From NCBI GenBank assembly GCA_002070955.1, contig MWEK01000011.1, forward strand, positions 81,154 to 145,153: a DNA stretch of 64,000 nucleotides. The letters run 5' to 3'. Below are positions 53,127 to 60,878 of this stretch, in pieces. The notes under the pieces were generated by a model. It saw nothing but the letters and a program-made list of their open reading frames with translations, searched no databases and was not told the origin of the DNA. Position 1 is the stretch's first letter. The number at the start of each line of letters is the position of its first letter. Both the position numbers and the translations under genes were made by a program. This stretch comes from Planctomycetes bacterium ADurb.Bin069 (GTDB lineage Bacteria; Planctomycetota; UBA8108; UBA8890; UBA8898).

Positions 53127-56100
53127 CGCCCGTCGCGCCCGGAGAGCGGGAGCCGCCCTCCTGCTGGTGCTCGTAGTCCTGGCGGCGCTTTCCATGTTGG
53201 GCGCGCCCTTCGTCGCCTCGATGCTCCTCAGGCGCAAGCAGAGCCAGCGGGCCGGCGCCGTCGCGCAGCTCAGGAACGCCGCCGCCGACCTGCGCAACCG
53301 CGCCATGGCCCACGTACGCGCCACGCACGAGGCCGAGGAGCAGCAGGCTTTCGACAGCGAGCACCCGCCCTCGCAGCGGCCGGTTCCAGGGCCGGTCTCC
53401 AGGCTGTCCCGCTCCCTGGGCCAAATGGCCGGAGCGGCCGCGTCCTTCGGAGCCTCCACCGGATCCATGCCTCCCCAGGACGTGGACAGCGCCGAGGAGA
53501 TCACCCCGTCCGATCTGAGATTCAGCGTGGAGCACGACAACGGTCTGCGAATTCTGTGCGAAGGCCGGTTGGACGACGAGCAGGGCAAGGTCGATGTGAA
53601 CCGGGCTTCCTTCGCGCTGCTGGCCAACATCTTCGGAAGCGGGTTCCTGGCCCGGGATGTCAAGGATCGCGACGATGTGCTGCCGCTGGTGGATGCCTCG
53701 GCGTTCCCCAGCGACGGCAATCCGCGCACGCTCGACGGCCTGCTGGTCATTTACCACGATCGCAGCGGCGTCTTCGAGGCCGTGACGTACCGCCACAAGG
53801 AGGGCAACGAGCTGCAGGGCGTCGTGCGCGGCGAGCTTTTGTCCCTGCCGATGGCGCACAAGGCCGACGCCATGGTGGCCGACGCCCGGGCTTTGAAGGT
53901 TTTCCTGCACCGCCTCTACGGCGCGCCGCCCGCCGAGTTCGCGGCGCTGGCGGGCCTGCGGCGCATCAACGACTGGCCGCTGGCGCGCTTCTTCGCGCTG
54001 GCGCTGTGGCATCACCACTTGGACGCGAGCGCGATCCCGGCCACGCCCTTCGTTCTGAGCCGGATCGGCGAGCAGCGCGGGCAGCCGGATTCGGCCGCGG
54101 TGGCCGAGGCCGAGAACAAGCTCCTGAGTGCCGGACTTCCGCCCGCGCTGCTTGAGGAGGCGGAGCAGGCTCTCGGCTTGGGGGCCGTCGTCGCGCTGGC
54201 CGCGCAGCTCCGGCCGGAGGACGCCGAAAAGGAGCTCGCGGACCTCAAGAAAGAGCTGGCGCGGGTGCGGGAGAAAGCGCGTTCGCGGAGCGGAGTGCTG
54301 GGGCCGAGCGCCGCGCGGATGGAAGCGCTGGCGAAGCAGGAAGGCCTCGAGGCGCTCACCGCGGCGGACCTGGAGCGGGTGCGCGATCTGCTCACGGTGC
54401 ATGCCGAGCCCGTGGCGACGTGGTCGCCCGAGACGACCGTCAAGTGCGGCGTCAAGCTCGGCGCGTTCGGCGTGTATCCCCTTGGCGCCGGGCTTGCGGG
54501 CGCGGGCGCGTACGCAAGCCTTGGGGCGTCGGAGAAGGGCGGCGGAGGGAATCTGTATCTCGTGACGGGCGACCGGCCTTTCGTCGAGGGAGCCTATGCC
54601 GGGCAAAGCCTCGGCATGACCGTGTTCGAGCGCTCCGCCGCCGCGGGCGCGCCGCCCGCGGGAAACACCTACGCCCGGGTCTTGCTCAGGTCTCCGGTGA
54701 ACATCAACACCGCGGCTTACAGCACCATCGTCGCGGTGTTGAAAGGTGTGCGCGGAACGTCTGATTCGTCCGATCAATCCGACACGCAGGGGCCGAAGGC
54801 GGTGAACGAAGCCCAGGCGCGCGCCCTCGCCGATGCGATCTGGAGCGCGCTGCCCCTGGAGAACCACGCGGCGCTCTGGGGGATCTTCGCCCAAGCTGCG
54901 CAAGAAAACACCATCGAAATGCGCCAGGCTCAGAGCTTAATGATCAACAGCGTCAATCCCCTCAGCACGCGGCTCAGAGTCGGCACCTGCGGCTTCACCT
55001 TCAAGACGGAGGAGACCTACGGGCTCGCGGTGTTCGGCGTGGCGCGGCGCGGGCCGCTGCGGGAGCTGGCGCGCCTGAGCGCTTTCGAGGTGTTCAAGGC
55101 GGCGCCCGGGCGGATCCTCGAACACGTGTGGGATACGGAGGCCGCCTTCGCGTGGCAAACGAGCCTGTTGCGGGGAGACGACGCCCCCGAGGGGCGGTCG
55201 CTCTTTACGCTGCCGCTTCCCGGGAGGTCCGGCCACCTCATGGCGACCTACGGCGAGCTCGCCGCGGCGCGGGCGCTGCCCAGTTCGGGCGCGGCGCTGC
55301 TCACGTCGCGGACGGCGAGTCTTCCGAGCCTTTCTCCCCGCCGTGATCGCGGCTCGGTCGCCGAGTCGTTTCCCCACCTCGTCGAGGGCGAGTTCCTGGA
55401 GGGGGGAAGGAGCCTTACATTCTCCTTCTCCGCCGACCCGCCCTACGCCGTCGACTTTTTCTTGTCGCCGCTGTGGGAAGCGGCGGGATCGGGTGAGATC
55501 CCCCTCGCAGCGGTGAGCGATGGCACCCTCGATTGGCCGGGAAGCACGGTGACGCTGGGATACGACGCGGGGACGAACGAGCTGATCCTGCGCGTCATGG
55601 GCGGCGTCAGGCCCGATCCCCTGGAGTGGGGCGCCGCCGACGATACCTTCGTGGGCGTGCGCCACCGCCTGCCCAAGCTGCTTGCGCGCGACACGTGGTA
55701 CCACGTGGGATTCGTGGTGACGAGTCCGGAACCCGGCGGCCAAGTGCTGCTTCTGGACGGCCGGCCCGTGGGCGAGGCGACGTTGAGCGGCACCATGCAG
55801 GGCGGTCTGGCGGCGGGGTCCGGCGGCGGATTCGCGATCCGCGAAGAGACCGCCGCGGCGTATTTTCCGCCGCGGGGGCCCTTCTGGGTCGGGGACGAAA
55901 TCGTCATGTGCGCCGGCCGTTCGGGGCAGGGTTTCCGCATCGGCGCCGTCACCGAGAAGGACGACGGCGAAACCGGCCGCGGCTGCCGCGGCACGCCGAT
56001 CTTGCCGCACCAGAATGCGACCGTGCGGCCGGTCGGATACCGGGTGCCGATCCTGCCGGCGCTGATCGGTCTGGATCGGGTGGCTTTCCTCGCGAGCCAG

Positions 56101-59010
56101 AGTCTCGAAGAAGATAGCTTCACCAAGTCCGACGGGTTCGCCCTCACGCGCATCGCCACGGCGACGACGGAGCTGATGCCGGGCGGCGCCACCCTCGCCG
56201 GGCCGCTCGGACAGTCCAAACGGGTGGTCGGGGCCATGCCCGAGAACTTCCCGCCCCTGCCGCGCGTCGGAAAAGATTCCATGGTGGAAGACCGGCTCGC
56301 GGCCAAGTGGGGCGGGCTGGGCCCCGGGAGGATGCCTGAGCCGGTTCCGTTCACCTACCCGCTTATCATGGCTTTCGTGTTCTATGAGGGAGCCCCCGGG
56401 CAGGCGCCGGGCGGACCGGCGCGACGCGCCGCCGCGCAGCCGCCCCTCCCCGACCCCGAGGGCGGCGCCGGGTTCCCCATCGATGCCGATTACCTGCCGG
56501 TGCCGGTCGATCCGAAAGACGCCGGCTTCGGCGAGCGCGGGATTCTGCGCATCAGATACCGCTTCGAAGGCAACGCCGGACTGCCGCCGGGTTTCCCGAG
56601 GCGCGCCGCCGAGGGGAAGATCAAGCACGCGGCGCAGTACGACCGCATCGTCGAGTACAGCGGAATAGGATTCCAGGCCGTGCCCGGCGACAAGGCCTAT
56701 CCCGCGTTCACCGGCCTCAGGGAGATCACCCAGGTCGTGTACCATGACCACAACACGCCCATGTCCACCGAGAAGTTCTTCAAGGAGGTCAAGGACAACG
56801 GACTCCTCCTCAGGCAGATGCGCGTGTACGGCATCTCGGTGCCGGCCACGCGCGAACTGGCGGGGTACTACCCGCACTCCGGCGTCGTTCAGGTCGCGAA
56901 CGCCGGCACGTCGCGCGCCAAGTATCCGCAGCTCAGGGATGTGGAGTGGATCCGCTACAACCATCTCTACAAGAATTACTTCATAAGCGGAGTCGAATCC
57001 GCGGAAATGGAGGACAGCGGCTTTCGCACCGATCCGGGAACCGAGCTCCATGAAGGAGGCGCCGGCAGCCTGAGGAACAACAAGGTGATGCGCGGCTTCT
57101 GCGGTTCCGTCGCCGTGTCTTCCGCGGCGTGGACCGAGGGTTTTGACGCCGGCGGCATCGCCGACCACGGCGGCGGCGCCGAGCTGCGGCCGGTCTACTG
57201 GGCCCTCGGCGCCTTGCCGGGGGCGGGGGACGGCGTCGTGCTCTCGCCCCGCGACGATCCCGGTACCATGGAGCGGCACCGGATCCATAAGAAGGCCGAA
57301 ACCGATCACGGGGTCCTGTTCACCTTCAGCGAGGCGCTCAGCGAGGCGGCGCGACGCTACGAGAACCCCGTCTTGCGCCGCTTCCCCGAGCCGTACGCTC
57401 ATGCGAGCGGCCCGTGGTCGGGCAGAGCCTCGCGTCGCGGCGAGCTGACCATCGGCCCGAGCCGATTCTCTCCCGGCGCCCTGGTCGCGCTCGTCGACGA
57501 GGTGCGCGCGTGCGGGGACAATGCCATCTGGCTGGCGTATTCGCCGGACAATGAAACCTGGCAGGCGTATTCGCACTATACGGCGCATGCGGGGCGCGGC
57601 GTCCGGGCGGGCGGCAACATGCTGCCCCCGGGCAAGGAGGGGCAGCACCTACGTATCTTCGGACTGCCGTTCCTGGACCATTGCGAGTTCAGGAGAACGG
57701 GGATGTACACGGCGTTTCCGGCGGAGTTCAAGGTAGAAGACTTCGAAAACCTCTTCGCGCTCGGCGCCGAGATGTTGCACGTCAAGCGCGGAAACGAAGC
57801 GGCGGTTCCAGCGAGCGAGGTGTTTGCGGCCGGGATGTTCGGGCTCGCCCCGAGCGACGCGCGCGGCGCGCTGGGCGGCGGCGACGCCCTCGGGGCCGCG
57901 GGCGCGCTAGGGCTCACGGAGCCGGTGTTCTTCACTCCGGCGCAGCTCAGAGAGCCGTGGCCGCAGGTAAGCCTTGCGGAGGGCACGGTGCCGCCCGGTC
58001 TGTCCCAGGGCGGTTATATCGTCGTCAACGGATTCGGCGGGCCGGAGATTTGGAGCTTCGAAAGCGCCTCGGGAAGCCGCCTGGCGGGCGTTCGGCGCGG
58101 TGTTCTCGGAAGCACGGTCGCCTTGTTCCTGCACCGCGTTCTGGTGCGGGCCGCCGACGTGCGCGAGCCCCCCCCCCGGGATCAGGTGATGCCTTCGGTC
58201 TCGCTGACGGTCGTCCGCGGCGGCTTGTGCGACACCCTGAGCGAGGCCCGGGAGTTGGCGCGGAACCTCGGGTCGCTGGTCCCCAACATGCGGGTCATGG
58301 ACGGCGCGGTGACGACGGTGCGCATCACGGGGCGGAGCCTGGGGCAGGTGCCGCCCAACGGCGGGTATGTGCGCGTCGACGACGGGCATCCCGAGACGCC
58401 CGACCGGATCGTGGCCTATTTGCCCAACGGGAATCTGATCCTGGACGAGGCGGGGCACGAGCCGCTGTTCACCGGTTGCTTCGGAACTCAGCGCGGGCGC
58501 ACCGTGCGCGGGAGCCTGATCGACCTTCCGTTCCGGTACTTCGACCGCTACGACCTCGGGCACATAACGGCGCACCGGCAGCATTTCACCCGCGCGGTCA
58601 GGAAGCCGGGAGCTTTTTGGCGGCGCCTGAGCTGGGAGCCGGGCGCGTGGGCCGATGGCGCCGCCCTGCGGAACGGACCGCCGCCGCTGATCCATGTCCT
58701 GGTGCGATTCAACGGCGAACCCGCCTGGCAGGATGTCGCCGCGCGGAATGACAGCGCGCCGGCGAAGAAGGCGGCCGCCGGCCGGGTCACGCTTCTGAGC
58801 GATCCGGTGCCGCCGGGGGGCTTCCCGCTGGAGGTCGCGGCGGATGAGATCGAGCTCAGGGTGCTTTTCTTCTGGCCGGAGGGGGCGTACGGCCCCCTGG
58901 GACCGGGCCTTTTCTCGGACACGTGGAAAGTCGCCCCGCGCCTGCGATCGCTCGTCCTGGAGTATCAGGACCGGAACGAGGTGCTGCACCGCGAGGAGTA
59001 CGTGCAATGA
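53116..59010 (+). CDS. giant GspK-like pseudopilin (1964 residues)
   Basis: GTG 53116 with GGGGAGG upstream. The N-terminus AGAALLLVLVVLAALSM is the GspK-type prepilin helix, lacking Glu5 as usual for K. GspK features follow: VDVNRASFALLANIF (near 157) and a helix-hairpin-helix-like VNINTAAYSTIVAVLKG (near 529). From ~768 a LamG-like sandwich (SLTFSFSADPPYAVDFFLSP...RDTWYHVGFVV) runs to ~920. A very long beta-rich part continues to 1964 with several RG-x2-GT-type hairpins. GspK is usually about 300 residues. By family role it caps the pseudopilus tip with I and J. It overlaps gspJ by 4 bp. Confidence 0.87.
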   Translation: MLGNARRARRAGAALLLVLVVLAALSMLGAPFVASMLLRRKQSQRAGAVAQLRNAAADLRNRAMAHVRATHEAEEQQAFDSEHPPSQRPVPGPVSRLSRSLGQMAGAAASFGASTGSMPPQDVDSAEEITPSDLRFSVEHDNGLRILCEGRLDDEQGKVDVNRASFALLANIFGSGFLARDVKDRDDVLPLVDASAFPSDGNPRTLDGLLVIYHDRSGVFEAVTYRHKEGNELQGVVRGELLSLPMAHKADAMVADARALKVFLHRLYGAPPAEFAALAGLRRINDWPLARFFALALWHHHLDASAIPATPFVLSRIGEQRGQPDSAAVAEAENKLLSAGLPPALLEEAEQALGLGAVVALAAQLRPEDAEKELADLKKELARVREKARSRSGVLGPSAARMEALAKQEGLEALTAADLERVRDLLTVHAEPVATWSPETTVKCGVKLGAFGVYPLGAGLAGAGAYASLGASEKGGGGNLYLVTGDRPFVEGAYAGQSLGMTVFERSAAAGAPPAGNTYARVLLRSPVNINTAAYSTIVAVLKGVRGTSDSSDQSDTQGPKAVNEAQARALADAIWSALPLENHAALWGIFAQAAQENTIEMRQAQSLMINSVNPLSTRLRVGTCGFTFKTEETYGLAVFGVARRGPLRELARLSAFEVFKAAPGRILEHVWDTEAAFAWQTSLLRGDDAPEGRSLFTLPLPGRSGHLMATYGELAAARALPSSGAALLTSRTASLPSLSPRRDRGSVAESFPHLVEGEFLEGGRSLTFSFSADPPYAVDFFLSPLWEAAGSGEIPLAAVSDGTLDWPGSTVTLGYDAGTNELILRVMGGVRPDPLEWGAADDTFVGVRHRLPKLLARDTWYHVGFVVTSPEPGGQVLLLDGRPVGEATLSGTMQGGLAAGSGGGFAIREETAAAYFPPRGPFWVGDEIVMCAGRSGQGFRIGAVTEKDDGETGRGCRGTPILPHQNATVRPVGYRVPILPALIGLDRVAFLASQSLEEDSFTKSDGFALTRIATATTELMPGGATLAGPLGQSKRVVGAMPENFPPLPRVGKDSMVEDRLAAKWGGLGPGRMPEPVPFTYPLIMAFVFYEGAPGQAPGGPARRAAAQPPLPDPEGGAGFPIDADYLPVPVDPKDAGFGERGILRIRYRFEGNAGLPPGFPRRAAEGKIKHAAQYDRIVEYSGIGFQAVPGDKAYPAFTGLREITQVVYHDHNTPMSTEKFFKEVKDNGLLLRQMRVYGISVPATRELAGYYPHSGVVQVANAGTSRAKYPQLRDVEWIRYNHLYKNYFISGVESAEMEDSGFRTDPGTELHEGGAGSLRNNKVMRGFCGSVAVSSAAWTEGFDAGGIADHGGGAELRPVYWALGALPGAGDGVVLSPRDDPGTMERHRIHKKAETDHGVLFTFSEALSEAARRYENPVLRRFPEPYAHASGPWSGRASRRGELTIGPSRFSPGALVALVDEVRACGDNAIWLAYSPDNETWQAYSHYTAHAGRGVRAGGNMLPPGKEGQHLRIFGLPFLDHCEFRRTGMYTAFPAEFKVEDFENLFALGAEMLHVKRGNEAAVPASEVFAAGMFGLAPSDARGALGGGDALGAAGALGLTEPVFFTPAQLREPWPQVSLAEGTVPPGLSQGGYIVVNGFGGPEIWSFESASGSRLAGVRRGVLGSTVALFLHRVLVRAADVREPPPRDQVMPSVSLTVVRGGLCDTLSEARELARNLGSLVPNMRVMDGAVTTVRITGRSLGQVPPNGGYVRVDDGHPETPDRIVAYLPNGNLILDEAGHEPLFTGCFGTQRGRTVRGSLIDLPFRYFDRYDLGHITAHRQHFTRAVRKPGAFWRRLSWEPGAWADGAALRNGPPPLIHVLVRFNGEPAWQDVAARNDSAPAKKAAAGRVTLLSDPVPPGGFPLEVAADEIELRVLFFWPEGAYGPLGPGLFSDTWKVAPRLRSLVLEYQDRNEVLHREEYVQ

Positions 59011-60071
59011 CGGGTCGCAGGCGCGCGTTCACGCTGGTCGAAGTGCTCGTCGCGCTCGGCGTGTTCACGGTGCTCGGCTTCGGCGCGACGGCGTTCCTGA
59101 TCATGGGTCTGCGGACCTGGCGCGGCGCGGAGGCGCGGCGCGACATGGCGGAGCGCGCCGAGCTCGTGTTCGCCTTTCTAAGGGCGGATTTCGAGTGCAT
59201 GTACGCCGCCGGCGACAAGGCCCCGGGCCGGGCGATTTTCCTCTCGGATGAGGACGCGGGCGGGAGGCAGCGCCTGATCCTGACGCGCACGGTGCCGCCG
59301 CCCGGAGCCGACCCGCGCATTGCCGGCGCGGGACTTACGGTGCTGGCGCGCGACGTGATCGATGGGGCGGGGGATCTCGCGAGCCTCCGGCGCGGGCTCC
59401 TCAAGCCGCCCGGCGATCTCATGTGCGCGGCGTATGTTTTTATCGAGGACGAGAAGCTGTATCGGTCCGTCGTGACGCCCGAGAAGAGCTACGGAGAGGT
59501 GGCGGGCGACTGGCCGACCCACGGGGCGCAGCTCCTGGCCGAAGGCGTCATGCACCTGGAATTCAACTTCTGGTCGGACCGGACGACGGCGTGGCGTTCG
59601 GAGGCGGAGGGCTTCGGCCCGTCGTACTTCTGGGATTCGACGCAGGGCCTGGCCAAGGAGAAAGCCGCGGCGGAGGAGGGGCGGCGGCGGCGCATCTTCA
59701 CCGCCGCGGGTTCGCTCCAGGACGCCATCGATGACGACTTTCCGCGCCTCATCGAGACCCGGATCGTCCTGGGCACGTCGGCGGAGGCCGCGTATCTTGC
59801 CGGGAACATCGAGGCGGGGGCGACGGCGATTGCGGTGGAGAACGGCGAGAGCCTGCCTCGGGAGGAGGGCGAGCATTTCGTGAAGCTGGGGCGGGAGTGG
59901 ATCTCCTACGGGCGGCTTCGCGGAGACGTCCTTACCGGTGTCGTGCGGGGGCGGCGGGGCACGCAGGCGGCGTCCCATGAAGCGGGCACGGCCGTGCGCA
60001 CCGGCACCATGTTCCGGATGGTGGCGCGCCCGCCGTGCGGCCGGGAAGCTTGGCGGGAGGTTGCGCGATGA
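59007..60071 (+). CDS. GspJ-like pseudopilin
   Basis: 354 residues, ATG overlapping the upstream stop. The prepilin signal is RRRA^FTLVEVLVALGVF with Ala instead of Gly at -1, then Glu at +5. The GspJ-type body follows (AELVFAFLRADFECMY). The C-terminal ~60 residues (near 280-340) carry GEHFVKLGREWISYGRL and VVRGRRGTQAASHEAG, a motif also present in the giant K protein. GspJ is usually about 200 residues. Expected at the pseudopilus tip. Confidence 0.88.
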   Translation: MTGRRRAFTLVEVLVALGVFTVLGFGATAFLIMGLRTWRGAEARRDMAERAELVFAFLRADFECMYAAGDKAPGRAIFLSDEDAGGRQRLILTRTVPPPGADPRIAGAGLTVLARDVIDGAGDLASLRRGLLKPPGDLMCAAYVFIEDEKLYRSVVTPEKSYGEVAGDWPTHGAQLLAEGVMHLEFNFWSDRTTAWRSEAEGFGPSYFWDSTQGLAKEKAAAEEGRRRRIFTAAGSLQDAIDDDFPRLIETRIVLGTSAEAAYLAGNIEAGATAIAVENGESLPREEGEHFVKLGREWISYGRLRGDVLTGVVRGRRGTQAASHEAGTAVRTGTMFRMVARPPCGREAWREVAR

Positions 60072-60505
60072 TGCGGCCGGCGCGGCGCACAGGCGGCTTC
60101 ACGCTGCTGGAGGTCCTGATCTCCCTCGGAATCCTCGCCATCGGATCGACATGCATCGTGGCGCTTTTCAGCGCGGCCATGGAGACCTATCGGCGCAGCG
60201 AGCTCGAGTTCACCGCAACGAACCTCGCCCTGGAAGTCCTGGATACGGCCGAGGAGATCGTGCTTCACGGCGGCGCGCTGCCGACGTTGGGAGAAGATTT
60301 GAAAAAGCGAATCGGAATCGTGCCCCAGTACACCTACGATGTCGCGGTGGAGGAGCAACCCGGCGACGCGGCGCTCCTCACGGTTTTTATTCGCACCGAC
60401 ACGCGGGGCAAGGGCCGCGCATGGACCTGGCGCCGGACGCTGATTCGCGGCGAGGAGAGCCGTCTGCTGCCGCTGCCGCGCTCGGCGCCTAAACGGTACC
60501 CGTGA
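60068..60505 (+). CDS. GspI-like pseudopilin
   Basis: 145 residues, start overlapping the upstream stop by 4 bp. The prepilin signal TGG^FTLLEVLISLGILAIGS is textbook, with Glu at +5. Body length is normal for GspI (about 120-145). It forms the I-J-K tip complex in type II secretion systems. It is the last convincing pseudopilin of the array. Confidence 0.9.
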   Translation: MMRPARRTGGFTLLEVLISLGILAIGSTCIVALFSAAMETYRRSELEFTATNLALEVLDTAEEIVLHGGALPTLGEDLKKRIGIVPQYTYDVAVEEQPGDAALLTVFIRTDTRGKGRAWTWRRTLIRGEESRLLPLPRSAPKRYP

Positions 60506-60726
60506 CGAACGCGGTCGAGAGGACGGCGGCCTGGGCGCGGGCGGCCTGGGCGCAAGCGGCCTGGGCGCAAGCGGCCTGGGCGCGGGCGGCCTGGGCGCGG
60601 GCGGCCTGGGCGCGGGCGGCCTGGGCGCGGGCGAACCCCCGAGGATCCCCCCTTTTTCGTGGAAAAGTGAGTGCCGGCCCGGGGGGCGGAGGGGGGCGCC
60701 AGGCCGCGGCTCCCTTCAGTCGATAG
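60502..60726 (+). CDS. possible small protein made mostly of a pentapeptide repeat
   Basis: An open frame of 74 residues begins at GTG 60502, overlapping the gspI stop by 4 bp as genes upstream do. It encodes seven Ala-Ala-Trp-Ala-Arg/Gln units, then a Gly/Arg/Pro-rich end. The start overlap argues for translation. The 15-bp repeat is open in several frames on both strands, which argues for chance. Role unknown. Confidence 0.3.
   Translation: MTNAVERTAAWARAAWAQAAWAQAAWARAAWARAAWARAAWARANPRGSPLFRGKVSAGPGGGGGRQAAAPFSR
60526..60630. repeat. minisatellite of seven 15-bp units
   Basis: Seven contiguous copies of gcggcctgggcgcgg; copies two and three end in caa. It lies in the 374-bp stretch between gspI and the next gene, which otherwise holds a promoter and no clear gene. 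Confidence 0.95.
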
Positions 60727-60758
60727 TTCTTACGCCGTTTTTGCTTGGAGGCCTCTGA

Positions 60759-60787
60759 TTGTCTTAGGCGCCCCACGGTGCTACAAT
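60759..60787 (+). promoter_or_regulatory. promoter of the PKD/dockerin gene
   Basis: TTGTCT at 60759-60764, a 17-bp spacer and TACAAT at 60782-60787; leader of about 85 nt. Confidence 0.56.
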
Positions 60788-60878
60788 CGCCTTTATGGCT
60801 CTGGAATGAGGCGTTAGATCGTCGTCCCGGTGGGAAGGCCGTACCATAACTGACCTGAGGTTGTGTTCGAGGTGCGCG

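Noticed and set aside
60526..60630. CRISPR array
   Set aside because: The 15-bp units are contiguous with no spacers and no cas genes lie nearby.
60489..60776. Minus-strand repeat-encoding frame over the minisatellite
   Set aside because: A 15-bp repeat stays open in several frames by arithmetic; there is no start site or operon context on this strand.
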